DNA of 64,000 bases from Rhodospirillales bacterium (GTDB taxonomy: Bacteria > Pseudomonadota > Alphaproteobacteria > Micavibrionales > Micavibrionaceae): contig JACKIU010000003.1 of the NCBI GenBank assembly GCA_020638295.1, positions 200,905 to 264,904 of the forward strand, in the 5' to 3' direction. The translations under genes were made by a program, and so were the position numbers. The first letter of the stretch is position 1. Every line of letters begins with the position of its first letter. Below the pieces are notes generated by a model that was not told the DNA's origin, did not search any database, and was given only the letters and a program-made list of their open reading frames with translations. This document shows positions 35,401-43,560 of the stretch, in pieces.

Positions 35401-38400
35401 CTGGTCGCCGTTATTGGCGTCTTGCACCAGCGGCCCAAGAGCAATGGATTCCGTCGACCATTGCTTTGTCACCGTGTCATTTCCGCCGCTGCAGGTCGGT
35501 TCGTTGGTGCTGCCATCGCAACCCGATTCCATGACGATCAGATGCTTGTCCGCGCCGTACGTATCACAATCCGCCACGATCCCGCCGAAGGCCGCCTGCC
35601 CGACGTAGCAGCCGAAGGAACTGGCTGTGCCGGACAGGTTCGCCGTTGCCACGTTATGATGCGGAATGGTAAGCTGCGCGCTGATCGCACCGTCAGCGGT
35701 GGCCTGCGGCTGAACATCGATCGTACAGGTTGCATTTTGCGCCAGTGTATTGCCTGTGCAGGTATCTGCCGTCACATTGAAGTTACCTGTATCCCCTGTC
35801 AGGACATAGGTAAGAGCGTTGCTGGTCACGCTTCCGTTGTTTTTAACGGTGAAGGTGCGCGTTACACCCGTGGCCGGAGAGCCGGGACCGGTCACGTCCA
35901 TGTCTGTGAGGGACAGCGGCGTGATGGAAAGAATGACACCGGAGCCCGCAGCGGCAATTGTATTCCAGGCCGTGCCGTCGCAATATTCAACGCCGATGCC
36001 GGAGCGGTAACGGATCGCGCCGGGGATGGTCCCGTCGCAGCTTTCACCGCCGTCTGCGATGCGCAGCGTACCGTTTACATCCAGTTTTACAGCCGGATCG
36101 TTGGTTCCGATCCCGGTGTTGGAGGTGTAATAAATCTCGCCGCTCTCAACCCCGTCGGACCATTTCCCGCCCACGCCGGTGTTGACGGCCAGCCAGCTTG
36201 CGCCGTCGCACAGCTCGGCGGTGTTGGAGCCGGAGTCATAGCGGATCGCGCCTTCTTCCGTGGCCGTGCAGGTCGTATCATAGCCCGGGCGGATCAGACC
36301 CGCGACATCAAGGCTCACCGCCGGGTCGGTCAGGCCGATGCCGACCATCGAGGCGCCGGAGTTGTAGTAGATGTCGTCGCCTGTCCCGGCGACCCATTTT
36401 CCGCCGGAGGTGGTGATGAGGTCCTGCCAGCTTCCGGCCTGATAGCCTTCGAATTTACCGTCGGTGGAATTATAACGGATCATCCCGTCGGTTCCGGCCG
36501 GGCGCTGGAGCGTCGTGCCGCGCGGGATCAGGATCGCGTCGGTGGTGTCGATCTGCAGGCCCACGGTCGGTGTTGCCGTGCCGATGCCGAGTTTTCCGGC
36601 AGAGGTGAAGGCCAGAGTGTCGTTACTCCAAAGCCGACCACCGGAATTAAACTGGATGTTGTTGTCGTTGCCGTGAGCAAGAGCGCCGCTTGCAATGGTT
36701 GCCGGGGTAAAGCAGTTGTTTCCGTCAGCATCGCAGTAGTTGGTTGCGCCGACATCTCCTGTGACATCCAGTTCCAGATCCTGTTCTCCTCCGGTCGAGG
36801 CCGCTGTCGCCCCGATGGAAACTTTAGCGGTGCCGGAATTGTAATAAATGTTATCGCCGGTGCCGGCGGTCCACAGCCCGCTCGTGCCGGTGTTAACAGC
36901 CAACCAACTCGTACCGTCACACAGCTCGGCGGTGTCGGTGGCGCTGACGTAACGGATCGCCCCTTCTTCGGTGGCGGTACAGGCGGCGTCATAGCCCGGA
37001 CGGATCAGACCTGCCACATCAAGGCTTACGCCCGGTGTTGCCGTGCCAAGGCCCAAGCGGCCTGATGATGTGAAGACAAAGTTCGGGTCGGTGGTTGTTT
37101 GGCCGCCAGAGGTGAAGTGGATTTCACCATCATTACCAGGGGCGGCGTTGCCTGCGACATCGGAGGCCGTGAAGCAGTTGTTCCCGCTCGCATCGCAATA
37201 ATTAACCGCCCCGATATCCCCTGTTACGTCAACCTCGAGATCCTGCTCCCCACCCGTCGAGGGACCTGCAGAACCCACAGCCAGCGTTCCCGTCGGCACG
37301 GATATGTTTCCGTCCACATTCAGATTCGTGTCTATGTCCGCGTTTCCCGTCACGTTGAGCATAGCCGAGGGCGCTGCTGTGCCTAGACCGAGATATCCGG
37401 TGGAGGTGTAGGTGAAGTTGGCGTCGGCGGTGAAGTTTCCGCCGGAGTTAAACTGGATGCCGCGGTCAGGCGCGGCGGCGGCGGTGATGATGTTGGTCCA
37501 CCCCCCGGCCTGATAGCCTTCGAATTTTCCGGTGGTGGAGTTGTAGCGGATCATACCGTTGATACCCGTTCCGGGCCGTTCTCCCGTGGTGCCGCGCGGG
37601 GTGATGAAGGCGCCCGTCCCGGCAATATCGAGAATAGCTTCCGGGCTGGCTGTCCCGATGCCCACCTGTGGCGTGCCGGAGTTGTAGTAGATGTCGTCGC
37701 CGGTTCCCACGCTCCACAATCCGCCACCGCCAGAAGCGATGTCGGCGGCTGTGAAGCAGTTATTCCCGTCGGCGTCACAATAATAGGTCGCGCCGATGTC
37801 GCCGGTAACATCGACCTCAAGTGTTTGGGCCCCGGCGCTGAACACGGTTGAACCGATGGCCAAACCCGGTAGGTTGATCAGGGTGGTTGCGCCACCCGCG
37901 TTGTTGCCGACGCCGAGAACTTCGGCGATGTCCTGGTTCATTTCGCCGGTAGTGAAGCAGTTATTCCCGTCGGCATCGCAATATTCGGTTGCGCCGACTT
38001 CGCCGGTAACATCGACTTCAAGGGTGGCCGCGCCGGAGCTCAGCGTTGTGGAGCCGATGGCCAAGCCGCCGCTGATAGTGGTTTCGCCGGTGACATCGAG
38101 TTCGTAGCCTGCGGTTGCGGCTGCCGAGCCGATGGCGATATTGCCAAAGCCAACGGCGTTTGCTCCGGCCGCATCGTCGTCATTGGCCAGAACATCAGGC
38201 AGGCCTTTGCCGCCAAGGCCATCGCCGCCGCCGCCGCCGCTGCAGGCTTCGGTAAATATGGATGTACCGTCGGTTTTCAGACAGGTGGAGCCGGTACCTG
38301 CGCCAAAGCTGGAGGCATCAATGTCGTTTTCCTGAACGGCGTCGTCCTGAATTGTCGTCGCGCCTGCCCCATTAATTTGGACATCGCCGCTCATGGCGAC

Positions 38401-40197
38401 AGGATTGAAATTGGTGCCGTCAGCGACCAGAACATGACCGGCGGTGTTGGTGCCCATTGTGATGTCGTCGCCCGATACGGTCAGGTCGCCGCCGACGGTT
38501 GTATCGTTGGTGACATTTAATGTGTCGGAGATATCGACGGTGCCGTTGACCTCGAGCGTGTCGTTAAAGGCGCTGACATCATAGGTATCGGCAAAGCCGA
38601 TGCCGACGCGTTTGTTAGCGGTGGTCAGATCGGCGTGGATGGCGTCGCCGAGATTCATGTAATTTGTGCTGGAGCTGAACCGGGCGACATCGCCGAGCAG
38701 GATGTTTGTGGTGTCGCCGCCATTGTCCAATATTTTTGTGCCGTCAAGCATGTAGGTGTTGGTGGCGTTCACATCGCCGGTGACGTCCAGCTCTTCGGTT
38801 GGGTTGGATGTGCCGACGCCGACTTTGCCGTCATTCTGGACGGTGAAAATGACCGAGGATGAGCTGTCGCGTACGCTGAGGGCGTCTGTGGCGCCGCCGG
38901 TTGCGCCGCCCGTGATGGTGACATCATTGTTAAGCGTCGATGTTCCGGTAACGCCGAGGGTGCTGGAGAGTGTTGTCGCGCCGGTCACGCCGAGCGTGCT
39001 TCCCAAAGCGGTTGCGCCGGTGATTTCTGCGGTCCCGACGACATCAAGCGCGTCATTCGGGTTGTTGAGGCCGATACCGACATTGCCAGTGTCATAATAA
39101 ACATCTGATCCCGTTTTACTCCAGAGGTTGGCTCCGGCGGCCACAGATTCCCAAGCAAAGGAGCCGGGGCTTCCGTCATCTTCGTTGCAAATTTCAACAA
39201 TATCGGGGTTGTTGGCCGTGTTTATACGTAGAAGGTTTTCATTGGCGGCATTACAGGTTGAGAGTACTGCCTGTGTTGGCAGTGTGAGTGATTTTTCACC
39301 CAGTTGGAGCTGCGCGGCGGCGTCTGTCAGATCGAGGACGTCGGTGAATTTACCGCCGCCGGTGACTTCCAGATCTTTGGAGATTTCGGCAATGGTGGGA
39401 TCGCCGCTCTTGATGCTCCACAGGCCGCCCGATCCGGCGACGGCCTGATTATAAGTCAGGGGTTCGACGATATCGTCCACGGCACCGCCGGGATCATTTA
39501 AATAGGTGTTGTGGTCGGAACACGTCGTATCGAAGACGCCGTTCGGTCCGGCGGAAATGACGGCAACGGCATAATTATTTGTATCCGTGTCACCGGCCAG
39601 AATGCCTGCGCTGGTACAAGCACCGGCGCTCCCGCCGCTGGTGGCGGCGTCAATACCGTGGTCCCAGGCGCAATAACCGTACGGATTGCCCCAAGGGTCG
39701 TTTTTAACGGCGCTGACAGTTGCGGGAATAGCTCCACCGCCGGTGAGGCCGATGGCCGCGCCGGGAGCGATTCCTTCGGTGAGGCCGTCGAGGTCGGTAC
39801 AGTTATCGCCGCCTGCGGTCGCGCCAGATGTCGCCAGAATGAGGCTGGCGGCGACGCGAGCTTCTGCTTTGGCCTGTTCGCGGCGGTTGACTTCGACCAT
39901 GGTCGACAGGGGGCCGCGCATGGTCGCCATGATCCCGGCGCCGAGCACGCCGACGATGGCGACGGCGCCAAACAGCGTGAAGAACACATTCCCGCGCTCG
40001 TTAATGCGGGATTTTCTGGGCTTTTGGTTGGGGGTGAGATTTTCCGGGTTCTGGCTGGAGGCCTTTGTAGAATGAAGTGCGCCTGCGCCGCGCGCACGTG
40101 AAAAGCGTGAAAAAATGCGTGTAAAGATATTCGCGTCCACCTGCGTAAGCCCCCAAGCTCCAGAGTTTGCAAAACAACAACAATTTAAGAATCTCAC
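32494..40197 (-). CDS. giant surface protein: pseudopilin-like N-terminus, fibre repeats, peptidase S74 domain, C-terminal anchor
   Basis: About 2,567 residues from GTG 40197; the start is uncertain because no ATG precedes the first helix. Residues 66-92 (INERGNVFFTLFGAVAIVGV) form a prepilin-type helix. The next part (KNDPWGNPYGYCAWDHG, VISAGPNGVFDT) resembles T2SS pseudopilins. Many fibre-type units follow (VGIGTNNP- or LDVTGDV-like, then GMIRYNSTDGKFEGYQAG). Inserts are an anchor-type Ig-like domain, a DUF1566/Lcl-like domain (about 1528-1697: DDWFLPSYSEFSSL, YYVRCAR), and a DUF1554-like module (about 1816-1976). The S74 chaperone domain starts at about 2415 (SDKRLKTDL, HLGVIAQEIEEIFPEVV). 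A coiled coil and a membrane helix (about 2544-2562) end the protein. Probably a trimeric, self-cleaving surface fibre; function not shown. Confidence 0.8.
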   Translation of the reverse strand: MRFLNCCCFANSGAWGLTQVDANIFTRIFSRFSRARGAGALHSTKASSQNPENLTPNQKPRKSRINERGNVFFTLFGAVAIVGVLGAGIMATMRGPLSTMVEVNRREQAKAEARVAASLILATSGATAGGDNCTDLDGLTEGIAPGAAIGLTGGGAIPATVSAVKNDPWGNPYGYCAWDHGIDAATSGGSAGACTSAGILAGDTDTNNYAVAVISAGPNGVFDTTCSDHNTYLNDPGGAVDDIVEPLTYNQAVAGSGGLWSIKSGDPTIAEISKDLEVTGGGKFTDVLDLTDAAAQLQLGEKSLTLPTQAVLSTCNAANENLLRINTANNPDIVEICNEDDGSPGSFAWESVAAGANLWSKTGSDVYYDTGNVGIGLNNPNDALDVVGTAEITGATALGSTLGVTGATTLSSTLGVTGTSTLNNDVTITGGATGGATDALSVRDSSSSVIFTVQNDGKVGVGTSNPTEELDVTGDVNATNTYMLDGTKILDNGGDTTNILLGDVARFSSSTNYMNLGDAIHADLTTANKRVGIGFADTYDVSAFNDTLEVNGTVDISDTLNVTNDTTVGGDLTVSGDDITMGTNTAGHVLVADGTNFNPVAMSGDVQINGAGATTIQDDAVQENDIDASSFGAGTGSTCLKTDGTSIFTEACSGGGGGDGLGGKGLPDVLANDDDAAGANAVGFGNIAIGSAAATAGYELDVTGETTISGGLAIGSTTLSSGAATLEVDVTGEVGATEYCDADGNNCFTTGEMNQDIAEVLGVGNNAGGATTLINLPGLAIGSTVFSAGAQTLEVDVTGDIGATYYCDADGNNCFTAADIASGGGGLWSVGTGDDIYYNSGTPQVGIGTASPEAILDIAGTGAFITPRGTTGERPGTGINGMIRYNSTTGKFEGYQAGGWTNIITAAAAPDRGIQFNSGGNFTADANFTYTSTGYLGLGTAAPSAMLNVTGNADIDTNLNVDGNISVPTGTLAVGSAGPSTGGEQDLEVDVTGDIGAVNYCDASGNNCFTASDVAGNAAPGNDGEIHFTSGGQTTTDPNFVFTSSGRLGLGTATPGVSLDVAGLIRPGYDAACTATEEGAIRYVSATDTAELCDGTSWLAVNTGTSGLWTAGTGDNIYYNSGTAKVSIGATAASTGGEQDLELDVTGDVGATNYCDADGNNCFTPATIASGALAHGNDNNIQFNSGGRLWSNDTLAFTSAGKLGIGTATPTVGLQIDTTDAILIPRGTTLQRPAGTDGMIRYNSTDGKFEGYQAGSWQDLITTSGGKWVAGTGDDIYYNSGASMVGIGLTDPAVSLDVAGLIRPGYDTTCTATEEGAIRYDSGSNTAELCDGASWLAVNTGVGGKWSDGVESGEIYYTSNTGIGTNDPAVKLDVNGTLRIADGGESCDGTIPGAIRYRSGIGVEYCDGTAWNTIAAAGSGVILSITPLSLTDMDVTGPGSPATGVTRTFTVKNNGSVTSNALTYVLTGDTGNFNVTADTCTGNTLAQNATCTIDVQPQATADGAISAQLTIPHHNVATANLSGTASSFGCYVGQAAFGGIVADCDTYGADKHLIVMESGCDGSTNEPTCSGGNDTVTKQWSTESIALGPLVQDANNGDQNTVNLLNFGRPVGYYPAIEYCANMILNGYDDWFLPSYSEFSSLITPGVALGDLTGFPSYYWTSYEASNGDARKIIPSSGVASSSTKATGYYVRCARKEGVALPAAQSDTTPNAITFATKFAASAGATVASDTKTVTGITQNTAISITGDAGAEYSINGGAYTAAAGTLSWGDTVAIHLTSPAAGTRAQADLTIGSSTFYYSVITEGDCGGSCAGVDKRVFATSTTYTHGTSFGGVAGADTQCQTRADTAGIGGTWKAIISATGTSLQAINRMDYNWDRLVNMNGDVLATSPSGLWDGAIDNPVGYDETGSATTGYVWTGTLSNGVMGSNCTDWTNYVGIIGDSRGNVTIASSGWIGIAGGSIICQNANYRLYCQEVTAPTVTLTATPNSAASMNVIGPGPTGTEVTFTIENTGSGTSAALGYSLSNALNFTVTTDTCSGNTLAPAATCTMGVTPTASADGDYNGTLTVQDSTNNVSVAIGMSGQSTGFGDTASIWKPGTGDDIYYNSGTPMVGIGTTDPTVGLQIDTTDAILIPRGTTGERPTGTDGMIRYNSTDGKFEGYQAGSWQDLITTSGGKWVAGTGDNIYYNSGTAKVSIGATAASTGGEQDLELDVTGDVGATNYCDADGNNCFTPATIASGALAHGNDNNIQFNSGGRLWSNDTLAFTSAGKLGIGTATPTVGLQIDTTDAILIPRGTTLQRPAGTDGMIRYNSTDGKFEGYQAGSWQDLITTSGGKWVAGTGDDIYYNSGASMVGIGTTDPTVGLQIDTTDAILIPRGTTGERPGTGVDGMIRYNSTTPGFEVREAGAWVAMGAAVSDKRLKTDLQPLNGQDILERISRVNTYSYLRKDGEQDRRHLGVIAQEIEEIFPEVVSRTSSEEEIKSVDYRMLTAPLIEAVKTLKDENKTLRAELETIKTQEHAALEDLRRDVAGLKAHTGYGTSKAEISLLLLLGVLLGGLGAVIVTHRRKA
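33134..33657 (-). repeat. perfect 524-bp direct repeat, copy 1 (within the giant gene)
   Basis: Identical base for base to 36335-36858, 3,201 bp away (exactly 1,067 codons, so in frame). It encodes residues of about 2181-2355, including GGEQDLELDVTGDVGATNY and a fibre unit. Third positions are also identical, which points to recent duplication or gene conversion. Confidence 0.95.
36335..36858 (-). repeat. perfect 524-bp direct repeat, copy 2 (within the giant gene)
   Basis: Second copy of 33134-33657; encodes residues of about 1114-1288 of the giant protein. The DUF1566 and DUF1554-like modules lie between the copies, so recombination between them would remove these modules in frame. Confidence 0.95.
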
Positions 40198-40383
40198 CTA
40201 TCAGTATGGATAAGAAACCTTACTAAATCCTTATCATTTTTGAAAAATCGGAATTCAGGTCTGTGGATATGCATAAATTATTCCATAATGAAACGTACGA
40301 AGGTGGGGTGTACGTGTATTATGGGTTTTTGTAATTTTTATAATGTCTTAAGATTCGCGAATCGGTGGGTGATTCTTCTCATT

Positions 40384-41754
40384 TTACGCCTTGAGAAGGC
40401 CGAATCGGTCAAGTGTTTTGTTCTGGCGGGTGGTTAAAGCGTCAAGGTCGAAATCGGCAATTAATTCATTAAATACGCGGTACCAATTGATCTGGGCGTT
40501 GAGATGGATAAACACCGAGCCGAGGCCCAGTGCGGCGCGGTCCATAAAGACAAATTCGCGCGGGATGGTAATGCCACCACGCGCTTTGCCAAGTTCGCGC
40601 AGTTTTTTATGGACCTTTTCTGCCGTATCGCGGCCATAGACGGCGCCGTTGGCATGGCCGATTGCGCGGACTTTATCGTCCATGATCGGGCCGTAGAGGA
40701 ATTCGGCCCAGATATTGAGGGTTTCGACCTGATCTTTGCTGAGGTCTTTAAAGCCCCAGGTCTCGTAAGCGTGCACGGCTAACGCAGTGTCTTTATTCAT
40801 TAATGCGTTGTAGAGGTCGATGACGCCGCCGACAAATTCAGGCGGGAAAACACGCACACAGCCGAAATCAAGCAAATTGAGGCTGTCGTCGTCGCGCACG
40901 GAATAATTGCCGAGATGCGGGTCGCCGTGGATGGTGCCGTAATAATAAAGCGGCACATACCAGGCGCGGAACATGTTCATGGCGATACGGTTGCGTTGTT
41001 CCTGCGGAGCGTCTTTGTAGGTGAGGATTTTGTTGCCGTCCATCCAACTGGTGGTCAGCAGGCGGTCGGTGGACAGATCATCGTAGACATGCGGGATGTG
41101 GACGCCGGGTTCATCCTTCAACATGTATTCATAGAGTTTGCAGTGCCGAGCTTCGCGGGCGTAGTCGAGTTCTTCGCGCAGTCGCTCGGCTAATTCGGCA
41201 TGAATTTGGCTGGTCTGGATCGCTTTGTCGTAGCGTTCATAGATACCGAAAATGATTTTGAGCTGGTTTAAATCCGTGTCTATCGCGCTTTGCATATCTG
41301 GATATTGTAATTTAATTGCAATAGCTTGGCCGTTTTTAGCCAATCCTTTGTGGACCTGCCCAAGGCTGGCGGCGGCGGCGGCTTCCCGTTCGAAGTTTTC
41401 AAACAGGCTTTCCCAATTCGGGCCGAGTTCGGTTTTCATGCGGCGGCGGACAAACGGCCATCCCATCGGTGGGGCATCGGACTGGAGCTGTTGGAAGGCG
41501 TTGGCATATTCGGGCGGCAGCGCTTCGGGGATGGTGGCGAGAATTTGGCCAACTTTCATCAACGGTCCTTTAAGATTGCCCAGCGCCATCATCAGGGCTT
41601 GTGCGTGTTCATCGCGCTCGATCTTGATTCCGAGGAATTTTTCACCGGCGAGTTTGGCGGCCAGCCCGGCCATGGTGCCGGAAACTTTGCCATAGCGGCT
41701 GAGCTTGGTGCCGATCGTATTTTCTTTGATATTATCTGCGTTTGTCATGCGCAT
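40384..41754 (-). CDS. UbiB/ABC1 (AarF) family atypical kinase
   Basis: About 456 residues from ATG 41754 (41748 also possible); the longer frame crosses the divergent COQ9 gene and is rejected. Marks of the UbiB family are LKGPLMKVGQILATIPEALP (KxGQ motif), AAAASLGQVHKG (Ala-rich loop), IAIKLQYPDMQ (Lys), HGDPHLGNYSV and LLDFGCVRVF. These proteins support ubiquinone synthesis as ATPases or kinases. The neighbouring divergent COQ9 gene supports this role. It lacks the two C-terminal membrane helices of classical UbiB and is closer to the ADCK/ABC1 type. Confidence 0.9.
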   Translation of the reverse strand: MRMTNADNIKENTIGTKLSRYGKVSGTMAGLAAKLAGEKFLGIKIERDEHAQALMMALGNLKGPLMKVGQILATIPEALPPEYANAFQQLQSDAPPMGWPFVRRRMKTELGPNWESLFENFEREAAAAASLGQVHKGLAKNGQAIAIKLQYPDMQSAIDTDLNQLKIIFGIYERYDKAIQTSQIHAELAERLREELDYAREARHCKLYEYMLKDEPGVHIPHVYDDLSTDRLLTTSWMDGNKILTYKDAPQEQRNRIAMNMFRAWYVPLYYYGTIHGDPHLGNYSVRDDDSLNLLDFGCVRVFPPEFVGGVIDLYNALMNKDTALAVHAYETWGFKDLSKDQVETLNIWAEFLYGPIMDDKVRAIGHANGAVYGRDTAEKVHKKLRELGKARGGITIPREFVFMDRAALGLGSVFIHLNAQINWYRVFNELIADFDLDALTTRQNKTLDRFGLLKA

Positions 41755-41805
41755 AACATGGCGGTTTTGGTTGGAATGTCTACTTAAAAATGACATGATC
41801 GGCGC

Positions 41806-42405
41806 ATGAATAAAAATGACAGCGTTGAGATCAGGGATCAGATTTTGCGTCAGGTTTTGCCGGATGTCGCCTTTGATGGCTGGAACTGGTCGGCGGTCGA
41901 ACTGGCGGCCCGGCAAGCGGGTTATGATGCGGGTGTGGCTTCTCAAGTTTTTCCCGGAAAAATGAAAGATGTGCTGGATGGGTTTGCCGATCTGGCGGAT
42001 CGAGAGATGCTTCAGGCGCTTGAAGGCGTTGATCCAAATGATTTGCGTATTCGCGAGCGGGTGCGTACGGCGCTTATGGCCCGGTTTGAGTGGTTATTGC
42101 CGCACCGGGAGGCGTTGCGTTTGAGCTCTCAATTCTGGCTGGCGCCAACGCGCAAGCCGCGGGCGGTGAAAATTGTCTGGCGCAGCGCTGATCGGATCTG
42201 GGACTGGGCGGGGGATACGGCTAAAGATTATAACCGCTATACCAAGCGCGGATTGTTGTCGGGTATACTTGTTTCGACGATGCTGGTGTTTTTGAATGAT
42301 GAATCAGAAACGCTGGACAACACTAAAGCCTTTCTAGACAGGCGGATTGAAAATGTGATGCAATTGGGTAAGGTTCTTCATTCTTGTAAAAGGGCGTCAT
42401 CATGA
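41806..42405 (+). CDS. COQ9 family protein
   Basis: 199 residues. The N-terminal TetR-like helices (DQILRQVLPDVAFDGWNWSA, VELAARQAGY) and the core (LWLAP-like SSQFWLAPTRKP, SADRIWDWAGDTAKDYNRYT, KRGLLSGILVSTMLVFLND) match the COQ9 family. COQ9 binds quinone intermediates and helps the COQ7 hydroxylase in ubiquinone synthesis. It is divergent from the UbiB-like gene 51 bases away. Its stop overlaps the next start (ATGA). Confidence 0.92.
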   Translation: MNKNDSVEIRDQILRQVLPDVAFDGWNWSAVELAARQAGYDAGVASQVFPGKMKDVLDGFADLADREMLQALEGVDPNDLRIRERVRTALMARFEWLLPHREALRLSSQFWLAPTRKPRAVKIVWRSADRIWDWAGDTAKDYNRYTKRGLLSGILVSTMLVFLNDESETLDNTKAFLDRRIENVMQLGKVLHSCKRASS

Positions 42406-43076
42406 ATCGTTTTGTTGTTTTGTTGGTGATTTTTTGTGGTGTGTTTTTGACGTTCCAGACCGCACAGGCCGGTTGGGTTGAGTTTTTCTTCCCATCTTTG
42501 CGCGATACGAGCGATGATCCTTCTCAGACTTTAACCGCACCGTTTGCAGACGGTGTAGGGGCTGAGGCGTCATCCAAGGAGGGCGTGGATAATCAAGGTG
42601 CCGAGCGAAGTATTGTGAACATAGTTCCTTTGAGTCAGCCACATAGAACGGTTGGGATGGTTTCTAACTGGGTGGTGGAGGCCGTATCTAATGCTTTGAG
42701 TTTTCAGAATGATGATTTCAAAGTGGATATGCAAAAAACTCAGGTTTATTTTGATCCAGGCGGTTGGGGTGAGTTTCAAAAATTTTTGCAAGAGAATAAA
42801 ATTCTCGATGTGTTGAAGTCTTCGCAATACAAGGTTCACAGCTATGTGAGTGAGACGCCGCTTTTGTTGAATGAGGGAGCGGTGAGCGGTCGGTATCGCT
42901 GGTTGTTTCAGGTTCCTGTAACGATTAGCTACATGAAAAGCGGCATGAAGGATTATAAAGGCGTGACACCAACAAATCAGAGTTTTTTGTTGCGTGTGCA
43001 GGTCGGACGTACAGAAGACGTCAAGAACGACCTTGGCATTCAGGTTGAACGCTGGAGCGGTAAGGCAACCAAATAG
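42402..43076 (+). CDS. stand-alone DotI/IcmL-like exported protein
   Basis: 224 residues with a signal peptide (FVVLLVIFCGVFLTFQTAQA). The mature region matches the DotI/IcmL fold: SNWVVEAVSNALSFQNDDF, then YFDPGGWGEFQKFLQENKIL and NEGAVSGRYRWLFQVPVTIS. DotI/IcmL is an inner-membrane core part of the Dot/Icm (type IVB) secretion system, but no other Dot/Icm gene is in the window. Here the usual membrane anchor is replaced by a cleavable signal. The start overlaps the COQ9 stop by 4 bases. Confidence 0.8.
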   Translation: MNRFVVLLVIFCGVFLTFQTAQAGWVEFFFPSLRDTSDDPSQTLTAPFADGVGAEASSKEGVDNQGAERSIVNIVPLSQPHRTVGMVSNWVVEAVSNALSFQNDDFKVDMQKTQVYFDPGGWGEFQKFLQENKILDVLKSSQYKVHSYVSETPLLLNEGAVSGRYRWLFQVPVTISYMKSGMKDYKGVTPTNQSFLLRVQVGRTEDVKNDLGIQVERWSGKATK

Positions 43077-43201
43077 GTTCTAGGAATAGCGTTTTAGCAC
43101 GTTAAAGTTTTTTAGAATTAAGCTTCACAGTTTCACTTTGGACGCTACAATTGGGCGATCCGAATCATTTTAATTTTGTTTTTCCAAGGAGAGTCCCGAA
43201 G

Positions 43202-43534
43202 ATGTCCGATGCTGCCATTGATTATGAAGTTGCCGAAACTGATGAAACCGAAACACAAGGTGGCGGCGCGGCTTCTGGTGGCAGTGAAGCTCAGGATGTA
43301 GGCGGTGTCGCCGGTCAGCGCCTGCGGGCCTTTATTGAACGCATTGAGCGTCTGGAAGAAGAAAAAGCGGCTTTGGCCGAGGATATCAAAGAGGTTTATG
43401 CCGAGGCGAAGGGCGTCGGATTTGATGCCAAAACGATGCGCAAGATTGTGTCATTGCGCAAGATGGATGTTGAAAAGCGCCGCGAGTCTGAAGAGTTACT
43501 CGATTTGTATAAAACCGCGATTGGTATGGTTTAA
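43202..43534 (+). CDS. gapR: GapR family DNA-binding protein (DUF2312)
   Basis: 110 residues from ATG 43202 (AAGGAGA upstream). An acidic, Gly-rich N-terminal tail is followed by the DUF2312 core: QRLRAFIERIERLEEEKAAL, EDIKEVYAEAKGVGFDAKTM, RKIVSLRKMD. In Caulobacter GapR clamps overtwisted DNA ahead of polymerases and is important for replication. The match to the family core is strong. Confidence 0.93.
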   Translation: MSDAAIDYEVAETDETETQGGGAASGGSEAQDVGGVAGQRLRAFIERIERLEEEKAALAEDIKEVYAEAKGVGFDAKTMRKIVSLRKMDVEKRRESEELLDLYKTAIGMV

Positions 43535-43560
43535 TCCTGATATCGTGAGGATAAGAGCCG

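Noticed and set aside
33134..36858. CRISPR-like repetition
   Set aside because: The repeats are long, coding and only two, or are degenerate protein units; there are no short regular repeats with unique spacers and no cas genes.
34672..37065. 797-codon open frame on the plus strand opposite the giant gene
   Set aside because: It is the antisense shadow of the repeat-rich giant gene; its translation is rich in Arg, Gly and Ala with no domain, and the 524-bp repeat appears in it only as a mirror of the real frame.
29070..40197. Prophage, suggested by the S74 and fibre repeats
   Set aside because: No capsid, portal, terminase, integrase, lysis or other phage genes are present; the proteins have signal or membrane segments and are flanked by ordinary chromosomal genes.
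41755..41946. N-terminal extension of the UbiB-like gene
   Set aside because: It overlaps the divergent COQ9 coding sequence and has no family similarity.
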